Assembly (NCBI GenBank): GCA_034670405.1
Contig: JAXDDX010000050.1
Coordinates: 608,501 to 672,500 of the forward strand
Source: Hoplostethus atlanticus
Lineage: Eukaryota > Chordata > Actinopteri > Trachichthyiformes > Trachichthyidae
Length of the DNA: 64,000 bases
Direction: 5' to 3'
Both the position numbers and the translations under genes were made by a program. The notes under the pieces are model-generated. The model was not told the DNA's origin, searched no databases, and saw only the letters and a program-made list of their open reading frames with translations. This document shows, piece after piece, positions 1 to 13,200 of this stretch. How positions within the stretch are numbered: the first letter of the stretch is position 1; each line of letters begins with the position of its first letter.

Positions 1-941
1 GCCATAGAGACGACAAACAAATATAGTAAATGAGCAGATTTTGAAATTTGATCAAAATATTGGAGAATATAGTGAGAACTGACACCACGGGAGAACACCA
101 GGAGAGAGGCTGGCAAGTAAGAATCCATAATGAACTGAGGGGGTTTTTACCCATAGGAATAACAGGCATGCAAATGTGATTAAATAATTTAATCCTTAGA
201 GTATCAGAAATTATGTAAGTTTTACATTTCAATTTAAACTCGTTCTACCGATTCAACCCATTTTCTACCTCCACTTTGTCCAAACCATGCTGCAGAATGT
301 TTGTTACTGTCAGAGAAATGTATATTTATTTACACGAAAACTAAAAGTAGAATCCACACAATGCCCTGCTGTCACTAAGATATATGGTGCCCTACTGAGG
401 CACGCCTTGAGGGTGGCATTGACATTAAAACCCCAATCTCATATTGTTCTTCAGAGAGGCTGTGGGAGAAGCTCTCAAAGTCACAGCATACTGGGCATGT
501 TGACCCCATCAGGGTGGTCATATACACGGTTGGCCAGCAGAGGGAGCTTTTAAACTCAACAAAAGCAAGTTCTCATGGAGGGAGGTAGAGAGAGAGAGAG
601 AGGGAGAGACAGAAACTGTGTGTGCACATCCAAAACACTGACGCTTTTTGGGATTACACTTTTAATCTGGGCATGCAGAAATGGCGCCAGGCAAACAACT
701 GAGCTTCGCGATGTCCACAAAGGCAGCGTAGCACAGCTTACGCCTAGCCACACACTGAGTACGACAGCTTATAGAGACAAAGCACTAGGACACACAAAGT
801 TAGCTGGGTAGAAGTAATATTGTTCTTGCTTACTCAAATAGGGAAGGATTTTCCTTAGACAGCTTCTACTATTGTCGTCGCTTTCCTATAATTTCAGTCT
901 GAAAATGAACTGAATATAGGAGCCGTTTGCTTCAGACTCAC
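1..941 (-). other. dlg5 intron sequence at left edge
   Basis: The exon ending at 942 is followed on the minus strand by a GTGAGT donor, so this stretch is the following intron. It contains a short GA repeat near 586-611 and a CTCF-like motif at 532-547. I see no coding exon in it. Confidence 0.7.
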
Positions 942-3900
942 TTTAGCTCTTTGAGCTCTCGCGACGCGTCATTCTTCTGCTTCCTCATGTCGTCCAGATT
1001 CCGCAGGGCATCAGCCAGGTCACTGACTGCCCGGTCCCTTTCTCTTCGCAGGTTATCACACAGAGTCCTGGGGAAGGGGAGGAGAGAAAGACGGATAAAA
1101 GAAAGGACAGAGTAGAGAGGAAGAGCACATATGCATGCAGAGTCTCTTCGATCTCTTCGACCGAGCCCGTCAGTAGTCTTTAAAAAGAGACTGACCGAAT
1201 GCTCTCCCTCTCGGCCACTATCTTGTCTCTCTCCTGGAAGGCCCAGTCCCGGCGACATTTGGCCACCTCTGCCTCCTGTGTGGCCTCCTTCAGCTCCTGG
1301 GACATGGCCTCATACTGTTTCCTCAGCATCTCAATCTCCTTGTTGGCCCGTTCCATGTCCAGGGTGGCCGAGTCTTGTTTCTAAGAACATTGCGAACACA
1401 TGCATAAGATTACACAGGGATCTTGAGACCAGTGTGCCACATGTTGCATTTCCATTTGTTGCAGTGTTCCTACAGATTTTGTCGTGAATGCGGTGGCATA
1501 AAGACTGATATGAAATACCTGCAAGGGTCAGTCCACTGACATAATCCAACAACTGGCAGTTTACTGGATCTACTAAGCTTTTTATCATGTGTCAAACCTT
1601 TGACTTAATACTGCCACATCTAAGAGTTTTGCTACCTGTGCGTTTCTTACCTGTCTGGCCTGGTAGTACTCTCGGAGCAGCTGATCCCTCTGGATGATGG
1701 CCTCTGTCCTCTCCTTGCGGGCCACATCCCTCTCCTCCCGGAACGTCTCGATGTCCTTGCAGGCCTGGCTCAGCTCCTTCTGGGCCTCGGCCTTGTCCTT
1801 CACCTCGTGGCAGTACTTCTCCAGCAGCTCGTTCCTCTCGCAGATGGCCCTGTCGCGGTCCACCAGTGACGAGTTCAACTCCTGCCACGCAACAAAGAGG
1901 GGAAAATGGAACGGGGGCATTTCAGCAGTACGAGTCATTAATGCGATGTGAAAAAAATTGATTTGGAGGGTCAACGTGGAGTGATCCAGCACTGGTTATG
2001 AATCTCTTTTGTCTGTCTACTGGGTGTTCAAAAATATTCTTTAGCTGACCTAGGCTATTTTTGTGTAATGTCCTGGTTGAAACAGTCTTCGATCCTGACT
2101 GACAACTGGATACATGGCCTAATTCATGAACAGACTGACTGATTCCAGATGCCAATCTAGTGTTCTCACAGAGGAAGTGGTTTGGACTGAAATTCATGGA
2201 TAGTTAGGGCTGGGCAATAAACTGAAAAATGTACCGAAACCGGCATAAACGTCTCCTTACCGCTAGTATTTTACTAGACACGATAATTTCAGTAAAGAGC
2301 CTACACAACGTTTATGCACGCACGTTATGAGCTTGTATCTAGACTGGGTTGCCAGATCAGGTTGCAATCATTCTGGGAGATTTAGATTTGGAGCCTTCAT
2401 TTCCTTGCTGGCCAACAACCTCTCAGGGTACTCAAGAGTGCAACAGCCATAACTGCTATACAGATTGATATTGTGTATTACAGTCCACGGACAACGTACA
2501 TCCTCAAGCCCTGATACCTGTCTGAGAGCCTCCAACTCTTCGCTGGCCACCACTCTCTCCGAGGAGGTGTTTTTGAGTCGGGCCTCGGCGGCCTCCAGCG
2601 CCGTCTGCAGCTTGTCCAGCTCCTTGATCACCTGGTCCCTCTCGCTCATGATGAGGCGATACTCATTGAACACCGAGTCCCTCTCCTCCTTGTACTTCTC
2701 ACAGTCCTTGCCCGCCTTCAGCTGGAAGTTCTTGTAGCGCGTCACCTCCGACTGCAGCCGCTCCATCTCCTCTCTGCAGCTCCTTGTTCTGGGCCGATGA
2801 CTTGTTCAGCTCCTGCTGCACCGAATCAAACCTGGGGAGGGCAGGGGGAAGTAGTGAGGGTTTAAAAGAACATTTTTATTACATGCCCGTATAAAATGAT
2901 GGTGTGCTGGCTGCTGCTGGAGTGTAGCTGTGCCTCATATCAGCACTTTATGTGTATGGAGGTGTTAGCTGATGGACTGAATCAAACCTGGTAGGGGAAG
3001 GCAGTGAGGGCTTGAGCCAACATATTTACTACATCCCCCATATAAAATTATTTATGTAATTCCTGGAACATAAGTGTGCTCATTTCATGTGGTGGTGTCA
3101 TCACCTCCTCATTGAGGTGGAGTACTGCTGCTGATAGTGCATAGCCGAGTCGCGCTGTTTAAGCAGTGCGTCAATTTGCTTCTGTAGCCGCCGGTTTTCC
3201 TCCTCGGCCTGCTCCAGGCGGCTCAGGTCTGTGTTATGGTTGGCCACTTTCTCACTGTAGCGCTTGCTCAGGGCATCGTACTCTTTCTTCACGCCTTCCA
3301 GCTTGTCCATGGCGGTGTCGTACAGTTTGTTCAGCACCTCGGATGAGCCCTCCCTCATCACCTGGCCATGACATAAAAAAAAGCTGGTCATCATAAAAAT
3401 AGTGGTATTGTTGAAAGTGTTGTCACTCAATCATCAAACAAACATTTTCAAACACTGGAATACGTCGTCAAATAACATGCAGATGAAAGAATCAAATTGG
3501 GACTGCATTTGCTGTGCACCAGCTGAGCAGCAGATGGCATCAATGGGTCGACGTACTGCTATTCTGAGAGTGAAGTGCAAGCGAATCCAGTGCCAGCCTA
3601 GACAATGGCTTTTAGATTTTTTTATTTCTAGAACTAGATTTCCCTAGATGTCCCTGAACGTTGTTGAAGAGGCCAATCTTACCTCAGCATTATGTGCAAA
3701 GTGTCTCATTGAGACAGCATTTTTCACTCTAGGTCAGAATAAATATGTAAATACTGGTAAATACTACTTGCTGATATAGTCTCATGAGTCCTGGGAGAGC
3801 TGGGCTGACCCGAGGGCAGTACTGACCCAGTCCTCAATACAGCCTCTGTGTGTGATCGTGTAGCATGGGTTGGGTCAGTGTGCCCTTTGCACAAGCCAGA

Positions 3901-6900
3901 GCCCTTTCCTTCTACACCTGCCCTTTTCACAAGTGCCCTGTATGCATTTCTCTGTGCTTGGCTGCCCTGTGCTCTCCACCACTGCAGCGTTCCCATGGGA
4001 GCTGTGTTAGACAGTACTGCACAGCAGCCCAATACAGGTCACAGCACCCTTATACAACAGCTTGTAACACAGTACTCCTTATATAGAGGACAATAGGCAG
4101 TCTTCCTTTGACGAGGCCAAGGCCTCCTGTGAAAGACCTAAAAATACAGTAAAAAAAACAAAACATGCACCATTATTGAAAAGGTGCAAAACTGGAGCAA
4201 TGGTGCAATGATTTTTGTAAAGAACATTTCTCACACAGATATGGGCAATAGTCAATTTCCTTTCACATATACTGTCTGCACTATGTACTGTCTGCACTAT
4301 GTCAACAAATCTATGGGAACCATTCCAGCCCTCATAACAATATCTGGTCCACGGATCACCACACACCTGTGTGTTAGTGGAGTGTGTACCTGTTGTTGCT
4401 GCAGCCGGAGGTCCGCCACCTCTTTCTGGTCTTCGCTGTGCAGTCTCTTGAGCTCCTCACAGTTCTGTTTCAGGTGGTTGTGTTCTCGGACCAGCTGGGC
4501 GTTGTCCCTCCGGAGTGCCTCCATCTCCTCCTTCAGCTGCGACTGTTCACCCAGCACCCGGCTGTGCAGCATGCTGGGGAGAGGCCACACACGTAGAGAG
4601 TAAATACAGAGGTGTGTGTGTGTGCACAGACATGCTGGCAGACACCCAAATGGAAACGAGGAGCTTTGATGAAATCAACATGGGCTTACAATCCATCAAG
4701 GGCATTCTGCGGGAAGATATCTTGGTGACGTGTAAAAAGGTCAAAGTGAAATCAGTTTCAGAAATGATGTCATTTGTGGACAGTATTTAAGAAGGGAAGA
4801 CAATGAGAGTTCAGTCCTCTGAAAATGTATGACTGGGGTGTAAACGGAGGTTAGCAGACCATAATCTGTTCAATTTGATTGCTTTCCTGGACAGTGTGGC
4901 TGACATACAATCAGTTTTTTTGGAGGGAGTTGAGCTTTTGTGATAATCCCAGTCATCCATCTCATCCTGCCTTCTCTCTGTGTATACTGTAGACAAATGC
5001 TAGGCAGCACATACTAACTTCATGCCTAGATGTATTGTTTGGGATTAAACTCCATGTGTGGAATGACTTGACTGGATGTAGGTTTACTTTGGTAGGAGTA
5101 GTTTTAGCGGACGGCACAAATATCCATGAGATCCATGTAGAACTGGTTTGCTTTATGTGACTAGCAATTATCCTCAACTCAGTTTCGAACTCTTTTGCTC
5201 CTTTTATATAGGAGAGTTTCTGACTTGATACATTTTCATGCTCCAGAGATTAAGCCTAGGCCGGTGTGCTGTTAAGCTGAATGATTCAATCACATAAATG
5301 CCTCCATTTTCAGGATTTGAAAACCATGCATGTTTTTATGTAATGCTAATTCCTTTTCGATGTGAAAACCGGCTGCAGCTCCAAGGGATGTTCTTTCAGT
5401 TAGGTTAATTGCAACACCACGCCATTATTTTTGCCATCAAACTCCAGTAAAACCATGCAATAAAACTTGATTATTTCTAAGCTAAAAAGCAGCAGGTGAG
5501 AGGTGACAGAATGTGCATCCCTACATAAAACAACTGCACTCATCAGTTGAGTCCCAATACTAAAAACCCCACTGCTTTTGTATGAAAATCAAAACAAGTT
5601 AGAGTCAGGCTGAGGAGCTGCATCACATTCAGGCTGAATAATGCAGGCAAATGTTTAAAACTGAAAGACTTAATGAGGTCATTAATAGAAATGGGGAAAC
5701 AAAACGAGTGTGGCATGAGAAACACTCACTGGTAGAAGTCAGCCTCTTTAACAGCCTCCTCGCACCTCTTCAGTGTTTTGGTGTGCTGGTTCTGGAGAGA
5801 CTGCAGGTCTGCCATGGCCCTCATGCACTGGCTTTTCAGACGCTCATAGTCATGGCTGGCTTTGGAATTTGGCCTTCAGGAGACAAGTAGCAAGGCATCA
5901 ACACCCCAAACTAGCAACCTTGTCTGCAAATGCAGCCAAACGCCAGCTCAGATATGAGGATAGAACAAAAAAAAGGAAGGTGGTGACACTTCACCTTGCA
6001 TGAGAATTCATAAGATAAGATTTGTTTGATAATTTGTTTGAATTTAAACATGCAAGCATAGAGCATAGTGCATGAGCATGATGTTGGCATGACACGTATA
6101 CAACTTTGTTCTGTGCAGCCTTCCGATCATCTGCTGCATGCAACATATTTGCTAACTGGAGCACATTACCTGGGAGAGACAGCTGGCTGCGTTTTAAAGT
6201 TAGAGTCAACATTATCCCCGACAGCAGAGAATTATTAGATAATGACATGGCACCTGGAACTGAGGACAACCTGGAGAGTAAACATGATCAATCATAAACC
6301 TTACCTGCATTGAGGGCAATTAATCTGAGGTCTGAATCAATAGATAAACCTTGGATCTGACGCATTTCATTCATGCAAAAAGAACATTTCTAAATCACAG
6401 CAGACTCCTTCAGAGACATCCTCTGAATAAAAAGTGTGATAAAAAAAACAACAACAACAACTTGGCAGGCGGGCCGGGGTTTATACCTGCAGTCGTCGAA
6501 GGTGGTCCCAGGCGATGCCAGCGCCAGACGCTTACGGAGCTCGTCTCTCTCCCTGGTCACCTGGCGGAGCTGGAACAAGATGGTGTCCAGGTTGTCACCG
6601 GATGGCCGGTTGTCGTTCATGGCCGGGGGAGGGGAGGACGCTTCACCGTTAACAGGCGAACCTGCAACAATGAGCACATTACCAGAGGCTAGGACCATTG
6701 GCAGTGCGCGCACCAGAAAAGGAGGTTCTTGATCAAGGCACATCATCATTCAGAAGTTGCGTGATATGCATTAGCCAAGGTGGGATTAAATTCAATTTGT
6801 CTGACCTACACTGACAGTAATGCAGCAATGAAATGAGAGCATTAAACCTGACACCACCTAAGGGAGTCAGTCACCTTATCTCAGGGCAAAACGCAGCCTT

Positions 6901-7209
6901 GCATGCAAGCAAATACTGTGTTAAAAGGCAAAAGAGGTCAGTCCCAGACATTTTGAGTACATAACATTAAATAGTAAGACAACAACTGCCTGCTATGAAA
7001 TTCCCATTTAACCTGCTGGGGGTTTTTTTTCCATGACAATCTGCTGCAAATTGTCAGAGACTTACGTTGGATTGACGAGGCTATGCCATTAGTAATCTGA
7101 CAGGAATATGAAAGGCAGAGAGCGCAGATCTCCGATGGGATTGGGATTTGGTATTTCTGGTGCTTTCTGTCTGGTTTTAAGTCTCCAGAGATTTTTTTAT
7201 TATTATTTA

Positions 7210-7248
<39 letters not shown>

Positions 7249-10200
7249 GTGTTTGTGCAGACAGTCATGTTTGGAATGTCAAGGAATCTGATGTCTTTAT
7301 AAAAGGATTAATACCGAACACTGAAATACTTCATTTCCAAAGCTTGTGTTCTCTTCATTTGGGAAATCTGTTGGGAAATCTGTTGGGAAATCTGATCGTT
7401 CCATTCTACCAGACCTGATTCAGAGGGCGAGCCGCCACTGATCTCAATAGAGGAGGTTCTGCTGTTCAAATATGAAAGAAATCCTACTTTATTATCCTTA
7501 ACTATATGCCAAATAGATGGAACACAACAACATATGATTATGATAAAAATAAATCATACTAAAGTCATTTTCAGGGATGTTTCCTTCATAGAACGGGACA
7601 CCCAAGGCAGAGGGACTGGGGCAGGAAATCTGAGGATTATGTTCATCTTTGGCTCAATGTTTGGCCCTTTTGGAGGTTTACGTAACACAGCTGAGTCATT
7701 TGGACCCGTGTCAAAACTAGGGAACAGCAAGCATGGTAAACTTCCTTAAGGAAAGAAGAGGACAGTGGGAGAATGTTTTTCTCGCTGCCATTGCACCAAA
7801 TAAGCTCTACGGGCCTTAAACCGGGAAAAAAATAAAACAAAAACACAGAATTCCTGAGTGCCGGATAATATCTCCTCAGTTCTGCACGCCTTTAAAAGCA
7901 CAATCTCACAAGTCATGGTGTAGACAAAGCCACATATTTGCTGCAGAGATGGTATAGAAGCTCTCAGACCGGTCGTGGCACACAAGGACATTATAAGGAT
8001 CTTGGGTGAGTATACGTACCGACGCTGCTGAGGGAGCTGCTGCTTTCTGAGTCGGAGGGCATGGTGGAGAGAACGCTGTATGTGGAACCTGCCAATGCAA
8101 AGACAAAGGGGGTATATTTAGATATAAAAAGGAACCAGTATTATCATCCATCATGATAAGAAAAATGTGTTTTCCCCCAACCAATCGAATCTTAACTGTT
8201 ATGTTGCTAGATTGATTAACCAATTTCAGCATCGGCCTGAATTAATTGCTTGTGCGATGTACAAAGGAATTAATATTTCAACGTGAGCTGCATATTCCCC
8301 GCACAGTTGTGTAATGAATCTGGTGTAGGGTACACACACACTTCCAGTAATAAACTTCAACGGTCTATATTATCACTCTGGACCGCCACCGTCATTATAC
8401 CTTCTCTCCCTCACTGTGCACTCAGGCTTGCTTTGATGTATAGTCCCTGTATGTTTCAGCTACACAGGCAGAATGTCACGGCTGAAATGGGATTTTCTCT
8501 TTTTATGTCAAGCGCATGGGAGGGGGGGGAGAGAGAGAGAGAGAGACCATCTGAATAGCTGTACACACTGCTAAGCTGGGGGATATTTCACACAGGGTAC
8601 CTGCAATCCATAGGGGGAGAGGCGATGCAGCTCCCCCGTTATACTTCGAGCCAGATCTCTGCAACGTAAACACGCCTGACAACGATGACAGAACGTAAGA
8701 CTTGTGCTTATTCCGGGAGGCATTGCCCGTCGTATTGCACACTGATGAATAACAGATTTTTAACCTGCATGAAACCACATAGTGTTACACATACACACAT
8801 CACATGAACACCTTCCTGTGTGACAGTTGTAGTACAGCAGGAGAACAGGAGCTGGCTTTGTCGACAGCAGGCAATAGATCGACGCCAACTGTTCTAGATC
8901 TCCATCTCTGTCCTTGCCTCCCCACTGGGTTTAGCTAAAGCTCTGGCTCCAGCCCTCAATGTGTGACAAGGCCAAGCCTAATTAACTATGAGCTCTGTGC
9001 GACTGAGCCACTCCATCTCAGGCCCTGCAGACAGAGGAGAGGAGGGAAGGGGGGGGTGGGGAAGAGGAGAATGGGGGAAAAGCAAGAGGGGAAATAAGGG
9101 GAGAGGCAGTGTGAAGAGGACAGATGAAAGGAGATAGCCTAACTAAGTAGCAAAGGAGATAAGGAGGGAGGGCGAGAGATGAAGAGGAAGAGAAATAAGG
9201 AGAGAGACACACTGGAAAAAAAACAGAAGTGCAGGGAGGAAAGGCTTTTAATCTGTTCTGATGCTCCCTGAAGCTCGACACTTTCACTCTGCGAAGCACT
9301 CAAAGAGCACAGCTTTGATTTCGTATTGTTCTATCAGACATGATGAGAGCCACTCTGGGGCTGCACAGCATCCGTTCCCTGCACCCTCAACACAGCTCTG
9401 CAAAACGCTCGTGCTCGTTTCCCTGGGCGCATTAAAAAGCAAGAACTGACTTCTTGAAATAAGTATCTGACTAGGTGTCGTAGGAAAGACCTGAGCCATT
9501 GAGAAGTATTATGCCAGCACAGCACTGGAAGATAAGTCGTTTTAAATACAGTACATTGTCAGCAAAGCTCTGTGCCAGAAATAGCCTGACAGTGTAGCTT
9601 CTGGAACATTGTATTTTGTGTGATTTGAAAGCCAAAACACTAAGAAAAATTAAATTCACAGTAATCTGCACCACTGTGGACCATCACCGCAACCAACTAC
9701 AACTCTCACAAACAAGGCCACTCTGGGACAGTCCACAGTGTCACACAATCTTATTTGGCTACACAGACGATGCCTTGCATGCACATGAAAATGAACTAAA
9801 TATGGGGAATTTTGTTGTGTGCTGATACAGTTCTCTCTGCAAGCACACCAATTAATGCAGTATGGATTGCATATCAGATACAGGCAGGCGATCACATGGT
9901 CAATGGGTCGACAGCATTAGTCTTTTCCAACAGGCTTTTAATCATCAATAGCAATTAGCACCAGCCTCATTCAGTGGGGCTGATCATTTGTAAACACGCT
10001 GACCGAATCAATAAAGCCTGCATGCATTTGGACAGAGCACGGAGCTAATCCACAGCATGGGGAATCCACCTGTCTCTTTGCTAAACACCAGTGAGTCGGG
10101 ATAGATCAGACCTGAGAAATCATATCCTACATCCACGTTACATTCTGACAGACGGATGCATCCTGACGGAGCGGAGGTTTTACTCTGCTACCATCACAAC

Positions 10201-13200
10201 AGGCTCGGCTGCACCCTCTCCAAAACATAGCAGCTATTGAATTAAAGAGGTACACTGTGCTAAGATGTATTAAAACAGGAGACCTGAGAGAGCAGGAGGT
10301 TAGAACAACAAAAGGTCTGTCTCCATGATGTAAATAGGTCAGGGGAGTTCCTCGCTCTGCCTTAGGGGATCCACTGCTCCCCCTCCTTCTTTCCCCCCCC
10401 CCAATCAAGTGCTGCGTTCAACAGTTGCCTCAGACGACTAGATTATGTACTCCGGCGCATGAAGCGAGATGACACACGTTGCCATGGTGAGTCTGGATGA
10501 GAGGAATTGGAAATTCTGCAGCGTGGTGAAAAATAAGAAAAAGGGCATAAGAGACGGGGAGGCTGGTGGTGAAGAACGTGCTCTCAGTGCCTTATCAAAA
10601 GAGACAGACAAGTCTGGCTTCCACTGTTGAGCGAGACTCAATTATTCAACAGTTCCAGAAAATTCTCTTATCCAACACTGAAAGTGGCCCTGAAAACATA
10701 AACCGTGTACGATTATCTGAGCGACTGGACTTCAAAACGTCCTTTATCTGAACATCTTGACAAGTTTTAAAACTACGGATTTGATGCAGCCAGACAATCT
10801 GTTCCCGGGAAGGAGAAAGAAAACTTTCAGGGCCACTCGGTGAAAGAATAGCATTAGTATTCCAAAAATAATACTGGGTGCTATTCTTTATTAGCCGCTG
10901 TCAGCTCTTCTCACTGTCAGTGAACAGCAGTAACGAAAAAAAAAAAAAGAAAGTCGAGAGGCTGGCAGAGTCCAAACAGTCTCTGTGGTCTTTCTCCTAT
11001 TGTGTCCTTAACTTCACCACTGTTAAACTTAACAACCCTGAATAATAGCAATATTAATAATATAGTTGAACACTATCCAGTCATTTTACAGATCAATTGT
11101 GTGTGTGTGTTAAAGTGGGGTTGAAGGAGAGGTCGGCATTTGGCCGGAGGGCAAAACGTCTCTTTTACATCCCAGACCTCTAAATCAGCATATCCCTGGC
11201 TGTGGTCCTGCTCATAGTATGGAGGCTATGGTGGGTGGGGGTGGGTGGAGTGAGGTAGCTTTCCTGAAACTATCCCTCCCTACTAGGTAACATGGGAGGA
11301 AGGTGGCAAACTGTGAGGCAATGAATAAGGCGAGAGAGAATCAGGAGGAGAGAAAGAGACTTGAACTTCTTTCTTACTCGCCTGTATCCTACATCTCTCC
11401 TTCACACCGTATAGCCTACCATGTGAACTTTAAGGTTACAGTTGTTAAAGTCACACACACAACTACAATACCTGTGTCCTATTCTCTTACTGGGATTTCC
11501 AACAAAGCCATGTGGTAGGCCGAACTTCTTGGGAGGCAATGACACCACAGGCCAACGTTCTGGGCAAGGAGCCAGTGATGTCTGGCTGCCGGGGGAAGGG
11601 ATTGATCATTTGAGCTAAAGAGTCTACAGTCGGAATAAACATAAACACATCTGACATGATGGCTCCATGAGCCAAGATTACTCCGCCGCACGCAGCCAGA
11701 CTCGCGGCGCAATGTCCATCTCTGCCTACAGCCTGCCCTTTGGTAGAACAGATCACACATCTGCAAAGCATCAGCATCTTTCTCAAACGCATCCCCAAGG
11801 TCATTTTGGATCTGTGTGAACACTCTGGGATATGAAGGCAAGAAAAACACGGAGATGTGTGAAGCCATAAAAAGGCCCTCAGCCTTCAGCCCGGCAGACC
11901 TGTCAGAACCTGCTGAGCAGCACCAGAGTCCAGTAATGCCCCCGTCTGCAATACAGCCCGGCCTATTATCAGCAAGCCATAATGGGCTTTCTCTCCGTGC
12001 AGAGCCCTAGCTAAGCATAAATGAGACATAAGTGCTTTTTGAACAGCTTGGCTGTGCCAAGGATTGGGTCAAAAACAAAACAGTGAAAGACGTCTGGACA
12101 ACGTCTTCCAAATAGGCTTCTATGGCCACTACAAATAGGATAGTGAAAGACATGGCTGCCTGTGTGGAATACTACTGGACTTTGGACAATCTTTGTGATA
12201 TTCATTTTTAATTATAGCGTTCATAGTGTTGAGGGGACTCAGTGACTAGGCTACACTGTTCTAACATCTTAAACCACCAGCAGAAGTGAATCTAGCCTAT
12301 AGGGTAAAGCTACTGAAACAATAACACTGTTACAAAGAGAACAGTACTAAAAGCGTAGAAAGTGTGACAGGTAGGAAAAAGCAGAAACCTGAGATGCTTC
12401 CTTTGTGAACACAGCTGAACGCCTTTGACACTAGCCTCACTAACCTTCATAGTGACTGGTTGGTTTTGCGCTGGTGCAGAAAACTGAGCAGTAACCTTAT
12501 GAGAGCCTCCTCATTTGCTGTTGATCACAGGTCAGTTTTGGTCCGATACTGGACGGAGGTCGAACAAACGACAGCAAGGGGCAGGCAGGAGAGAATCAAA
12601 ACAGATGGAGAGTCTAGCAGATGGAGGGTAACGGAAAGAGAGGGCACCACGACGGAGGAGGAGAGGAGGGATGAAAAGAAAACATGGACAGCAGAGCAAA
12701 AAGCCTGGTAGAGAGGAGGAGGGGAGGGGGGGGGGGTTCGGTAAGAGGAGGAGTGAAGCTCTGTTTATTTCCATGACTTCATCGTGCTGGCGAACATTTA
12801 GACACTGGCATTTCCTCTACCTTGTGGGGTAATTAGGAAGTGGAGGAACATGTGTAAAATGGTAATGAAGTCCTGTTGCAAAGTAGTGCCTCCTGGCTGT
12901 GCAAGCACTCAGCGTGGACACAAGAGGAACAAGAACAACACTGGATGTTTGTGTTGCTAGTTTAACTTTCTGAAAAGAAGAGCGATTCACTTTTGTCCCT
13001 TTTTTTTTTTTTTTACCTTGATGTACAGGGCACCCCACGCCGCCCCACTTTTACAACCAGACGAGATAAAAGCCTTCCATGATCACACTTCAAATGGCCA
13101 ATCAGAGATCAATGGGATTAAACTGTGACAACGCCACCGATGACCCGGTGAAAACACAGAGGTCAGCCTCTCATTAGCCTGCATCGGAGGCCTTGATCAG

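Noticed and set aside
1131..1487. Plus-strand ORFs over dlg5 exons 8-10
   Set aside because: They are antisense to coiled-coil exons whose Glu/Lys/Arg-rich codons give few stops on the reverse strand.
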